Shown here piece after piece: positions 1 through 10,861 of a stretch of 64,000 bases of DNA (its first letter is position 1; each line of letters begins with the position of its first letter). Position numbers and translations under genes: made by a program. The notes beneath the pieces were generated by a model that was not told the origin of the DNA, did not search any database, and saw only the letters and a list, made by a program, of their open reading frames with translations. Source of the stretch: Elymus sibiricus (Eukaryota; Streptophyta; Magnoliopsida; Poales; Poaceae); assembly GCA_039707655.1 (NCBI GenBank), contig CM077666.1:391487886-391551885 (forward strand), in the 5' to 3' direction.

Positions 1-1608
1 CAAGAAGCTAAGAAATCTATGAAGGAAAAAGGTATTAAAGCTGAAGATGTTAAGAATTTACCACCTATTGAAGAAATACATGGGCTCGACATCCCGACAC
101 AGGTAGTGGAGGTAAATTCTCTCACTAGATTTGATGAAGGTGATATTTCGTATAATAAATCTGCTAGTCAATGCCTGTATGAATTTGATAATTACATCAT
201 TAAACATGAACACTTTAAAATGTATGTTAGCAATCAACTAAAACGGAATGCCATCATGATTGAACGCTTGGGTGATTTGATGTTTAGAACTACTAATGAT
301 GTTAAATGCTTGAGTAAACATGCTTCTATGGTTCAGACTCAGTTAGAACAAATTGCTAAGTCACAAAATGATTTGCTTGATGATATGAATAATAAAAAGA
401 ATGACCATGCTGTTAAAGTTGTTACTAGAGGAGGTAGAATGACTCAGGATCCTCTATATCCTGAAGGTCATCCTAAAAGAATTGAACAAGATTCTCAAAG
501 AAATAATATTGATGCACCTAGTCCATCTAAGAAGAAAAAGAAAAAGAAAAATGATAGGACTTTGCATGCTTCTAGTGAACCTGAGATAGAAAAACCTCCT
601 GAGAATCAAAATGATGCTTCTATTTATGATGCTGAGACACAATCTGGTAATGAACATACACCTATTGATAATGATAATGACAATGCTAATGATAATGATG
701 ATGTTCATGTTGATGCTCAACCAGATAATGATGTAGAAATAGAACCTGCTGTCGATCTTGATAACCCACCTCCTTAGAATAAAAGATATGATAAAAGAGA
801 CTTTGTTGCTAGAAAACATGGAAAGGAGAGAGAACCATGGGTTCAAAAACCTATGCTTTTTCCTACTAAACCATCTAAAAATAAGGATGATGAAGATTTT
901 GAGCGCTTTGTTGAAATGCTTAGACCTATCTTTTTGCGCAATCACTTGATTGATATGTTGAAAATGTCTCCCTATGCTAAATATATGAATGATATTGTCA
1001 CTAATAAAAGAAAGATACCTGAAGCTGAAATTTCCACCATGCTTGCAAATTATTCATTTAAGGGTGGAGTACCAAAAGAGTTAGGAGATCCGGGAATACC
1101 TACTATACCATGCTCCATTAAAAGAAATTATGTTAAAATTGCTTTATGTGATTTGGGAGCCGGTGTTTTCTCTTTATATAGAAGACATGATTTGAATAAG
1201 CTCACACCTACTGAAATATCTTTGCAAATGGTTGATAAATCTACTGCTATACATATTGGAATTTGTGAGGATGTTCCCGTTGTAGTTGCAAAAGTTACTA
1301 TTTTGACGGACTTTGTTATACTTGACATGCCCGAGGACGACAACATGTCGATTATCCTTGGAAGACCCTTTTTGAATACTGCAGGGGCTGTTATTGATTG
1401 TAACAAAAGCAAGGTCACATTTCATGTCAATGGTAATGAGCATACGGTTTATTTTCCGAAGAAACAAAGTTCGGTGAACGGTATCAATTGTATTGAAAAA
1501 GTTTTGACAATTACTATTGGGGGATTCAAATTTCCTCTTCCTAGTGTCAAAAAGAAATATGAAATTCTTATTGTTGGGGAGATGCATATCCCCGTTGAGG
1601 TAACTTAG
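1..1608 (+). pseudogene. Athila-type gag-protease polyprotein, partial, with in-frame stop
   Basis: The frame is already open at base 1, so the true start is upstream of the window. The first part is the C-terminal gag region: it contains GGRMTQDPLYPEG, a run of seven lysines and an Asp/Asn-rich tract. After an in-frame TAG at 775-777 the same frame continues into a retropepsin-like domain with DLGAG (about 1150) and the flap/end motif ILGRPFLNTAGAVIDC (1358-1402), and stops at 1606-1608. Relative to related elements I remember, a few residues seem to be missing just after DLGAG, which would affect the protease active-site loop. The protein would form the capsid and process it. The stop codon makes this copy a pseudogene unless readthrough occurs. 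Confidence 0.75.
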
Positions 1609-2396
1609 TGTTATACGAAAATTCTTCGGTTTCATGTCACTCGGAAATAGTTTGTTAATAAGACTTGATCAACCTTATTAATGGATTCTTTTTTAGGGAT
1701 ATGTGGTTGATGAATTTAGTAAGCACAACTTTCTATAATCTTAGTTTACTCTCTGTTATTTTTAGTAGAATAAAATAAAATGCCATGATTATCCTATTTT
1801 CTGAATTATCCGTGTAATAAAAAAATGGCCAAAAAATAAAAGTACTCAGAATGCAATAAAATTTTAACATGATTTTTTCTAGAATATTTAAGAATTTTTG
1901 GCACTGAGAACAACCCAGGGGGGGTGCATCTGTTGCCCACAAGGCAACAAGGCGTGGCCACCCCCTAGGGCACGCCAAGATGCCTTGTGGGTCCCACAGG
2001 GACCCACTCACTTATCTATTCATCCCACTTCATCTCCTACCTCCAGAAAAAAATCATAGTAGCTCTCTCTCTCTCGTGTTCTTGCTCCCAAACCTGAGAT
2101 TTTTGATCTCTTTGCTCGGAGCTCCGTTTCCGAAACTGTTTTGAAGGATTGCTCCTTGGTATGTGACTCTCCCATTGCTCCAATTAGTTTTTGCTTTAGT
2201 GGATTATATTTTGCATAAATTGCTGCTATTGGTGCTACTGAAAATGAGCTTGCATGTTAAATTCTTTGAGTTCTAAGTATTTTGAATGCTTGATATAACC
2301 TCTAGGCACTTATATGAGTAGTTGCTATCAATGTTGTGAAGTTTTGTTAACATCTTTTTGTGGTCCAAAAATTTTCAGAAATTTGTTCGGAGGAAT
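1609..2396 (+). other. Noncoding spacer of element H between protease and second ORF
   Basis: There is no credible coding frame here. The stretch contains a GC-rich block (about 1918-2010) and a CT-rich tract with CTCTCTCTCTCTC near 2061-2073, followed by a T-rich region leading to the start codon at 2397. Pyrimidine patches of this kind occur in plant core promoters and leaders. In Athila elements a spacer at this place may serve expression of the downstream ORF, but that is inference only. Confidence 0.5.
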
Positions 2397-3419
2397 ATGA
2401 ACATTTTCAGGAGGAGTTATTCAAGGAGGAGGTCCTCTGAAGCATCATCGAGTGAAAGCCCAACACGCCAATCATATGTTGAACCCAGGCCAAGTTCGGT
2501 GCAAGGTGCCGAAGCAAAATTGTGTTGATGGCCGTGCAATGAGTTCATGCTAGGTGTAGGCATTAAGGAAGAATTTGACCAGTATATTCACAACACCGAG
2601 CTCTCCGCCTTCATCGCAGATAAGCCACCACAACACTACAGTCTTACTCATTCATTCACTCAAAAAATTGAGTATCATTCTCGCACTTCTAGAGTTTCAT
2701 TTCATCTCTATGATAGATCTTATAGTATGCCTCTAGAAGAATTCTGTGATGCCTGCAAAATTCCATTTTGGGGTTCACTTAGTGAACCACGGCAATCTGA
2801 TTATGAACTGTTTCTCAATAGTCTTTGCAATGGTGAGGATAGGGGAGTTACACAAGCTAGAATAAAAAGCATTCACTTTCCCTCTATTCGGTATTTTGCA
2901 CTCTTTAATGGCAAATGTGTTGTTGGTAAACAAGACTGTAGTGCACTTTATGCCCCTGACCTGAGCCTTATTCACGCTGCTTTAACGGGTAGCAGACATT
3001 ATAATCTTGGGGCCATTATTGCACGTAGGTTGCACCGCAACTCGGGTAATGGTGATTTATATGGAGGAATTTATGCCTCCCAAGTAGCTGCAAGGCTAGG
3101 GGTCTCGCCCAGGCCTAATGATCCTCTTTTACCTGATAAATATTTGAATTTTGAGGCAATGCAGAACCATGAGTTTATTAAGCACAACACTCACAGATAA
3201 GACTATAACTTAATATTCGATAAATATCATTCTGTGTTTGTTGTTTTGCCTGCTCCTGTCCCCTTTGATTGCCAGAACAAACAGAGATATTTTCTTCATG
3301 AGAATGAGGTGCATGAGTACAACACGGCAGTTGAGGCTGCCCCTCTGGCTGAGGAGACAGCTCAGAACGCCTCCACGAGCTACCACTTCGATTATTATCC
3401 TAGACAGCCATGGCAGTAG
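2397..3419 (+). pseudogene. Athila-type downstream ORF (Arabidopsis ATHILA ORF family)
   Basis: The frame opens with ATG at 2397 and a basic, serine-rich N-terminus (MNIFRRSYSRRRSSEASSSE). It is broken by an in-frame TGA at 2526-2528 and continues through 2547-3200 with conserved-looking segments such as FCDACKIPFWG, SLCNGEDRGVTQARIKSIHF and HYNLGAIIARRL. After a second in-frame stop (TAA, 3198-3200) the frame stays open to 3419. I recognise it as the ORF found in grass Athila elements in the env-like position. No signal peptide or clear transmembrane segment is visible, so an envelope role is unsupported. Its function is unknown. Confidence 0.65.
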
Positions 3420-3426
3420 ACCAAGC

Positions 3427-3453
3427 TAGGCCAAAAGCCTAAGCTTGGGGGAG
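3427..3453 (+). promoter_or_regulatory. Hairpin plus internal polypurine tract of element H
   Basis: The arms TAGGC (3427-3431) and GCCTA (3437-3441) flank a CAAAA loop and are followed directly by AGCTTGGGGGAG. This copies the arrangement next to the 3' LTR in element C. No LTR start follows here, so it would be an internal polypurine tract. Plus-strand priming use is inferred. Confidence 0.45.
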
Positions 3454-3527
3454 TACGTATCTCTCACCGACATTACATTCATGTTCACACATTCATTTCA
3501 GTTGTCAGTGTTCATCCTTTTTCATTG

Positions 3528-3532
3528 TATAT
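3528..3532. repeat. Target-site duplication of element A (left copy, TATAT)
   Basis: TATAT directly precedes the left LTR and is repeated at 16863-16867 directly after the right LTR. A 5-bp perfect duplication is the expected product of a Ty3/Gypsy integrase. Confidence 0.9.
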
Positions 3533-4407
3533 TGTCGTGGGTACGACCATCTATGGGGCCATCTAGCCCCTTGTGGTTCGGCAGGCGAGATCAACGTGCA
3601 CAAAGAGCAGAATCAACAGAGAGTGCGAGGGATTTTACCAAGGTTCGGGCCACTGAGAAGTGTAAAACCCTACTCCTGCTTTGGTGTATTGGATGTGTGC
3701 GAGCATAGGTACAAGGAGCGCTTCTCCCGGCAAGGTGCGGAGAGAGCGGCTACGCATGCAGGACGTGCTAATGTTTGAAAAAGGGTCCGAATCCCTCTAA
3801 CTGTTGCCTTGGCCCTGCTTTTATAGCTTAAGGGGTTACCACAGTGGAAAAACAATAATTACAAGTTGATTAGATAGCAAACAGTGTTATCATACCTAAG
3901 TCTGCCAGTTTAGGACAAAGGCATTAAATGCCCCGTTAGGTGTCATGTGGAGAGGCAGCCCCGGCAAGGTTTCTGCACCGCTCGCCCAGCTACCTCATAT
4001 TATTCTGACACGCCTCCTGGACAGGTGTCATTAAAGGCAAATCTTCTTCCTGCGTGCTGACACGTGCCCGACAAACCTCACCAACCAGCCTGCGTGGTCG
4101 ACACCTCACCGATTAGCTACTAGCTACCCGGTGAGGTGGAGCGCTGACGCGCTGGCGAAAGCTTGCCGGCGCGGAGCTTGCCGGGTCTTCACCTTGCCGG
4201 TTCATCCTTGCCGGCAAGGAATGTCTTCATCTTCAGCACTGGTCGAGTGCTTGTTGGTGCTTCACCTTGAGCTTCTCTCCAGTAGCCTCTGCAACTGGGC
4301 CCTGAATCTTGGTCTTGGTGGTTTCCGGCAAACCTTGGGCGGCAAGGAGGCTGTTACCGTCTGTGCACAAGTCAGGGTATAAAATACCCATGTTTTGTAC
4401 ACCGACA
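3533..4407 (-). repeat. Element A 3' LTR (left)
   Basis: On the minus strand it begins TGTCGGTGTACAAAAC and ends with ...CGACA. It holds a TATA box (minus strand, 3818-3825), the palindrome GGGTATAAAATACCC near its U3 end, and four CTTGCCGG copies between 4162 and 4214. It is the same length as its partner at 15988-16862. Confidence 0.92.
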
Positions 4408-4427
4408 GGAGCCCCCGGGCCTAGGCC
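4408..4427 (-). promoter_or_regulatory. Element A polypurine tract and adjacent palindrome
   Basis: Read on the minus strand, GGCCCGGGGGCTCC abuts the 3' LTR start and should prime plus-strand DNA synthesis. The 10-bp palindrome GGCCTAGGCC at 4418-4427 overlaps its upstream side. Confidence 0.7.
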
Positions 4428-4656
4428 ATACGCGCGTCTGAAGCGTCGTTGGGCTAGGCCCAAACAATGCACAGACACGCGGCAGGAAAACTGCCGCTGT
4501 AATTTTTAGTCATGATGGTTATCCTGACGCACGTCCAATCCACGCATTAAATGCGGGTCATGGGAACTTGGACTGTTGTGGTTATATCGCGGTAGTGCGC
4601 CTGTAAAAAGCGCTGCTGGGGTAAATAGCCAAGAGACAGCCCCCTCGCGCCTTCCC

Positions 4657-4666
4657 CATAAAAAGG
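4657..4666 (+). promoter_or_regulatory. TATA-like box upstream of the antisense ORF of element A
   Basis: CATAAAAAGG on the plus strand is followed by a pyrimidine-rich leader (about 4683-4800) and an ATG at 4804. Position and leader composition suggest a promoter firing opposite to gag-pol. This rests on sequence appearance only. Confidence 0.4.
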
Positions 4667-4803
4667 CAACCGCGAGGAGGCACTGCTCATTCGCCCCTGC
4701 CTTTGCTCTGCTTCATCTTCTTCCTCTCGCCAGAGCCCCCTTTCCGCTGCTGCCGCCATCAATCCGCACCTCACCTCGACCTTCTCCCCCCCCCCGAGTT
4801 CCG

Positions 4804-7800
4804 ATGGTGCTTAAAAGAGCCGACGCGGTGGTTAAGAAGCCCGCCAAGCCACTTGACCCCAAGGCGGAGGAGAAAGAAGAAGGCGTTGGAACAGCTGGAG
4901 AAGCTGCCGAGGAAAAATGCAATCTTCTCGCCGTGTTCCTTGGATGGCAACGAGTTGATCAGGAGGTACACGTACATGTGAGGAAGGGATACCAAGGATC
5001 ACAAGGCCCCAGTGGTGCTTCCTGAAGGCGACAAGGACCCCGCAGATTAGTATCCATTCCTCTGCGCTTATTTCTATTGCGGTTTGGTTCCGCCATTCTC
5101 AAACTTCTTCAGCGCCATGATGTTCAGTTTTGAGTTCAGACTGCTGGATTTCACTCCAAATGCAATGACTTGCATGGCGGTTTTTGCCCATGTATGCGAG
5201 AACTTTGTCAGAGTTGCCCCCAATGTCGATATGTTCTGCCACTTCTTCGTTCCCCGGATCGAAGACAAATCACTCTCAGGCAGCGTGACATCGATCCCCA
5301 GGACGAAAACCAAGGGCCAGTATCTTGCCGGGCAGCTCCATCTCAAGTGGGATGAGTGGAGGGCAGAATGGTGCTGGATCGAGGAAAAGGATTTTCCTCA
5401 GTTCTGTATACCATGCACAACGAGAGTTGTACGCGGCAAGAATTGGAGTGATCTTGGCGCCACCGACGAGAAACTTCGCCCGGCACTGAACAGAATCGCC
5501 CGCCTCAAGGCCGCCAAGCTGACCATAGAAATGTTGGCGCTGATTTCCTCCGGCGACGCATCGCGCCGCTGCAGAAGAGAGAAAGATTCACTTGGCAATA
5601 CCAGAACGCCACTGACATTATGCGATTGTATCCTGGCACCGGCAACAACTTGACGGTCATGGAGCATGCCTGCCTCTGCGAACAGTTGTTCCAGAAAACT
5701 GGTGTATTCCTTCTGCCGAACGGAATCATCCCGCTAACCATCAACTCCGCCAAGGACTCCATCTTGTCGATGATGCCGGACTGCGATGCCCACGGAGTCA
5801 AAGCAGACTGGCCAATGCCCACCTTGGTGAACGAGATGGATTGGGCTTCCAATCTGACGGAGAAAGCTTCCCGGAAGGAAACGGATCTCATCCGGGCAAT
5901 CAAAGATGAAGAACTGGTGTACATCGCCAGCAAGGCCGTAGAGATCACGAGAATCAACGTGGCATGCAGTTCTGGCGCCACGCCAGCCGAAGATGATGAT
6001 GAAGAGAATCACGAGGAAGAAGCTACCGAAGAGCAACAAGAAGAGCCTGCCGGGAGTGAGGTTGCAGGAGCTGAGGTTGCCGGGACTGAGGCTGCCGGAG
6101 AGCCAGAAGAGGAAGAAGGCCCACGAGCCCCGACGAAGAAGAAACGCTGTCTTCGAAGGGTGCTCAGTCAAGAACCGATGCGTACTTCATCGCCAGGAGC
6201 TGGTCCTATGGTGAAAAAGACAACCACGAAGACCGGCCGCCAAGAAGAAGTACGCCGGCAATCAACCCGGCGTCCTCGAACTCAACCCCCATCTCCCCGG
6301 CAAGAGGCTACCGAGGAAGTTGAACCCATTTAGCCGACAGGTTCACCTCCCCCGGCACTCAAGAGGGCCAGAGAGTCGCCTCCGCCAGTGATGTACGATT
6401 TCGACATCCTTGGCGAGTCTGAGGAGGAGGAGGAGTAAGTGATTTAGCTTATCTTCATCAAGTCTTGATTTCATTTGATTGATGTTTTGACTTGATTCCT
6501 TTGTCTTGACAGAGACCCAGAGCCACTCGTGCACCGGACGAAGCAGGCCAGGCCTGCAACAGAACAGGATCCCTCGGCAAGTGCATGGCAGGGGGTTGGG
6601 ACGGCTGAAACCATCGTCGTCAGCCCCAGCCCAGCCTCCTGCGTGAGGATGTGGTGCTGATCCCGCCTACTGGCGCCAGCACCGAAGTTCCTTCTTCTGA
6701 GCCCGACAAAGAGGCGGGGGAGGCCCGCCAAGAAGAAGAATGCCAAGAGGCGGACCCCGCCATAGCTCCCCCGTCAATCATCGTTCCAGAGAGTGCTTCT
6801 CCGACAAGGGCCTCCACCGATGAGCCTACCCGCATGGAGGCTGCCCCGACAAGCGGGGCTGCTGATGACCGTGCGCCGGCAACGCGAGTTGCCGGGGAAG
6901 GAGGCGCCCTTCCTCAGCAAACACCAATGGGTAATCCTCTTGTCTTTAAACAACTTTCATGGAAAATTTCTTTTTTTTTGTTTTCTTGAACTTGACTTGT
7001 GATTCTGAATCTTACTCCGCCCTCGTTCTTGCTCCAATCCACAGCTCCAGCCTCCCGCAAAGAAGACGAAGTCCTCGTGGAGGTGGCCAATATCGCAAAG
7101 GATGCCGCCGATGAAGCCGCCAAGATCGCCGCTGAAGAGGGTCTCGTGCAAGTTGCCGCGGAGACCAGAGTACTCCCCTAAGAATCCGAGAGGTCCTCCG
7201 GCAACACGCTCGACCCTGCTAGGATGGACGCGGATAAGGCATCAGTCAATACTGACACGCCGAACCCCGACAACCAACTAGCAGCGTCTATCTTGCAGAT
7301 CCCGCCAAGCAGCTTGGCGCTGATTACTTCTCAGCGCGAATCTGGAGCCCCCAGCTCATCTGGCGCTGCGAGGCCAAACTTTGATGAAGAAATTGCCCGG
7401 ATTCTGCTCCCCTTGACCCAGAGAACCGGCGAGGCCACTGATGCAACTGACAGTGTCAAAGATCTTGCTTTCATGGAGATCATGGCCGTCAGGTTCAAGG
7501 GCGTCCAAGAAAGGTACAGCCGAAGGTGGGACAGAGTCCAGGAAGAGCGCAAAGTTGTGGATCTGGTTGAGTAGAAAGTGAAGAAGAAAGCGGACGAGCT
7601 GCGCGTGTGGTATAATGAGCAGGCCCGCAATCTTGTAAGGCAGGAGGAAAGGCTTAATGCCGCTGAGAATGAAGCGGTAATCCGCGACGGCAAGTTGGCA
7701 GAGCACGAGGCGCTGCTCAACACCAAGGAGAAAGACCTTGCCGCACAAGAGGGAACCCTTGCCGCCACTCTCCATGGTAAGGATGAGGAGATTGAAACAC

Positions 7801-8615
7801 TCCTTAAGTAGTGGACTCAAGAGCTAGAAGACGGGCACAAGAAATCCATTGAAGCCCAAGCTTTGGAGAATGCCGCCAAACTTAAAGAGGCTTCCAAGAA
7901 AGCTGCTGCCGCCGCCTCCGCCAAGATAGAACTGGAATCCCAAATGGCCAAATTAAAATAAGATCTTGCCGGTAATGGCAAAGAAATTGAGGTTCTCAAG
8001 GATGAAGTGCTGAAGGCAGCCTGCACTCTAGGGGACTTGCAAACGCATCTGTCGTCCAAGAACCAAGATCTTGATGCCGCCGCCAAGACAATCGGAGATC
8101 TGAAATCCCAACTGGCCACCTTGGTAACAGCCCTAGAATCCGCCAAGGAGAGGGAGAGGGTCTTGACGGAGAAGCTGGAGAAGGAAGAGGCCTTGAAGAA
8201 CGAGGCTGAGAACAACTACGCCCAATTGCACGAGAACCTCTCCCTCTGGACTGGCAGGCTTGTCAATGCTGCCGAGCGCATCAGCTCCCAAATCACCGTG
8301 ATGGACATGAAGAGCTGGGGCTTCACTGTCAATGACAAGGAGGCCACCAGCGTCAGACTGACCAAGTTCTTCGAGGGCCTTATCGATGCCTTGAAGACGT
8401 ATCATGAGGACAGGTCTGCTTCATTTGCTGATGAATCTCGGAAGTTTGCGCATGAAATCGTATATAGGGTGCTGCTCAAAATTGCTCATCGCAATCCCAG
8501 CCTTGATCTTTCCGGGGTCTTCAGGAGGCTGTCAGCGAACACCGACGTTATTGCTGCTGACAATCGCTGCTCCTCTCACCGACAAGGTTCTCCAAATTCC
8601 CAGGGTCCAGGGTGA
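4804..8615 (+). pseudogene. Antisense additional ORF of element A (putative gypsy-type transposon / Transposase_28-like), broken
   Basis: This ORF lies opposite to gag-pol. It starts at ATG 4804 with a Lys/Glu-rich N-terminus. A conserved domain follows at about 5040-5900 with FYCGLVPPFSNFF, LLDFTPNAMTCMAVFAHVCEN, KWDEWRAEWCWI and MRLYPGTGN, which I recognise as the family Pfam calls putative gypsy-type transposon. An acidic, Pro-rich linker (6000-6330) and a long Ala/Glu/Lys coiled coil (about 7570-8330) come next. Two candidate introns have GT/AG ends: 6435-6512 and 6931-7044. Frame changes near 4860 and 5550 and stops at 4979, 5046, 7572, 7809 and about 7960 break it. Function is unknown; antisense ORFs of this type are known from Tat-lineage elements. 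Confidence 0.65.
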
Positions 8616-9418
8616 TCGTCGGGACTAAGCTCGTCATTATATTCATCACTGTGCTGTCATGTAAAAGATACATATGATCTTATGTCAGACCTGCACTGCT
8701 TTTGTGATGTAATATAACTTGTGCCGCTGAATGAATGCATGCCGTTCCCCTTGCTTTATTTCGTCTTTGTATGATCGTGCTCCCTACGTTGTTCGAAAAC
8801 TTGCCGGCGCGCACACTTGCCATGAGCGCTTCGAGGAACGGGTCCTTAGCAGCCTGCTGGAAGTGCCGCAGCCGACAAGGCAACTTGTCAGGCTAGAACA
8901 CAGCTGCTAAGCTTGCCGAGTAGACTCGAGGCAAACTAGAGCGCGGACTGATCGTGACAAGATTCCTTCGCGTGCAGGTTTCTCATACAACCACAGAATC
9001 GTTCAAGGGAAATCACAAATATAACAAGGAAATTGTTTTGAAGTTTTTCAACTTAGATTTTCCTTGCGTTGTTTTCCTCATCATCCGAAATGATCACTTG
9101 AACGTCATTAAAATGGTACCCCATCTCTACTCCCCCCGGGAAACTTGCACACGAGGGATTCTTCTGCCCTTTTAAGAAAAAGAAAGAAGAGAAAAGAGCG
9201 GTTCGGGAACCTTGACAGTTCATCAGTCATTCCATACAAACTAAAGTGTAAATCACAACATCACATGCATCCATATATAAATGAATATGTATGAAGAGTT
9301 GCGAAACACTTAGCTTTATTATGCACAGGATCTGCGCTTGGCTTTGTACAAAGGGTTACAAGTCTTGCTGACAAAGCTTGTACAAAAAGGGGTTGCTGGG
9401 GGGCCCGGCAACCGCGAC
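8616..9418. other. Noncoding spacer between convergent antisense ORF and pol of element A
   Basis: The two genes of element A converge on this stretch. It contains AT-rich sequence with possible polyadenylation-like context near 8700-8760 for the plus-strand ORF, and no credible reading frame. Nothing else is recognised. Confidence 0.5.
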
Positions 9419-10843
9419 TTATGGGTAGAACTTGTGAAGATGCTCAATATTCCATGAGTTCTGCACTGGGGTGCCATCTTCGGTCTCCAGACGGACTGCG
9501 CCAGGTCTGGTGACTCGTACTACCTGATAAGGGCCTTCCCACTTTGGCGTCAACTTGTTTGATTTCTTGGCAGACTGAATGCGCCGAAGAACAAGGTCGC
9601 CTTCCTCAAGGCTTCGGGCATGCACTTTGCGGCTATGATAGCAACGCAAGGCTTGCTGGTAGCGTGCAGCTCGCACAGCCGCCCGAAGACCATCCTCCTC
9701 AAGGAGCGTTGCGTCATGTTGTCATAGCTGCTCTTGCTCAGCCTCATCGTAAGCAAGCACTCGAGGTGACCCGTATATGAGTTCCGTGGGGAGCACCGCT
9801 TCTGCACCATAGATTAGGGAGAAGGGTGTTTGGCCGGTAGCTCGATTTTGTGTCGTCCTGAGTAACCAAAGAACTGCCGGCAACTCATCAATCCAGCGCC
9901 TTCCACATTTGCGCAGCCTGTCAAAGGTTCTTGTCTTGAGGCCACGCAGCACTTCAGCGTTCATCCGTTCCGCTTGGCCGTTGCTTCTCGGGTGAGCAAC
10001 AGATGCAAAACAGATTTTGTTGCCAAGGACTTGGATATACTGCATGAAGGTGCGGCTCGTGAACTGTGTGCCATTGTTGGTGATGATTCTGTTAGGAACC
10101 CCGAAATGGCAAACTAATCCTTTGAAGAATTTGACGGCTGATTGCGCTGTCACCTTCCTCACCGGCTCTACTTCAGGCCACTTCGTGAACTTGTTGATGG
10201 CGACGTACAAGAACTCAAAGCCCCCGGTAGCACGGGGGAAGGGGCCCAAGATATCAAGCCCCTAGACTGAAAAGGGCCAGGAGAGAGGGGTTGTTTGGAG
10301 AGCTTGAGCTGGCTAATGTATGTTCCTTGAATGGAACTGGCATGCTTCACACTTTGTTACTAGCTCAGTTGCATCCTGGAGGGCAGTGGGCCAATAGAAG
10401 CCTTGCCGGAAAGCTTTGCCGGCAAGTGCTCTTGAACCTATGTGAGAGCCACATATGCCTCCATGTATCTCCGCCAACAGCTTCAGTCCATCTTCCCGGC
10501 AAATACACTTTAATTTCACACCGTTTGGTCTCTTTCTGTATAGCGTGTTATCCACAAACTGATACATACTTGACTGATGGGCTACTTTCTCAGCTTCTTC
10601 TTGCTCATTGAGAAGTTCTCCTGTTTGAAGGAAATGAACTATCTGATGTGCCCATGCCAGAGCCAGCGGCTCGATGACAAGGACTAAAGGCATTTCTTCG
10701 GCTGCGGGAGCGCTTACCTCTGTAGCAAGAACCTGAGGTTCTGCGTGAAGCCGCTGCTCACCGACAACCGTGTCGTTGTCTCCGGCAACCTTTTTGCCGG
10801 TGGCTTCTGGGAGCTCTGCCTGAAAATACTTGCCGGTATTCAA
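9419..10843 (-). pseudogene. Element A integrase region of pol, degenerate
   Basis: This continues the pol frame on the minus strand. An N-terminal zinc-binding region contains EIHGGICGSHIGSRALAGK and TKCEACQ (about 10340-10460). The catalytic core follows with DILGPFP, TKWPEVEPV and PRSNGQAERMNAEVL (about 9935-10258), then a C-terminal region ending WNIEHLHKFYP. In-frame stops lie at 10313-10315 (TAG), 10262-10264 (TAG) and 9722-9724 (TGA). The residue expected to be the second catalytic aspartate reads asparagine (TNNGTQF, codon at 10076-10078), so the enzyme would be dead even without the stops. In an active element it would insert the cDNA into the genome. Confidence 0.8.
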
Positions 10844-10861
10844 CTTCCTTCTCTTACTGGC

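Larger units (their letters stand above)
1..3528 (+). mobile_element. Element H, left part: Athila-lineage Ty3/Gypsy element
   Basis: This segment carries an Athila-type gag-protease region (1-1608), a noncoding spacer (1609-2396) and an Athila-type second ORF (2397-3419), followed by a short hairpin and the purine-rich AAGCTTGGGGGAG. The 5' end lies outside the window. Element A interrupts it after position 3528: the bases TATAT at 3528-3532 are repeated at 16863-16867, and H continues from there. No reverse transcriptase, RNase H or integrase is visible, so H looks non-autonomous, like the Sabrina-type Athila elements of Triticeae. That family name is from memory. Confidence 0.8.
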
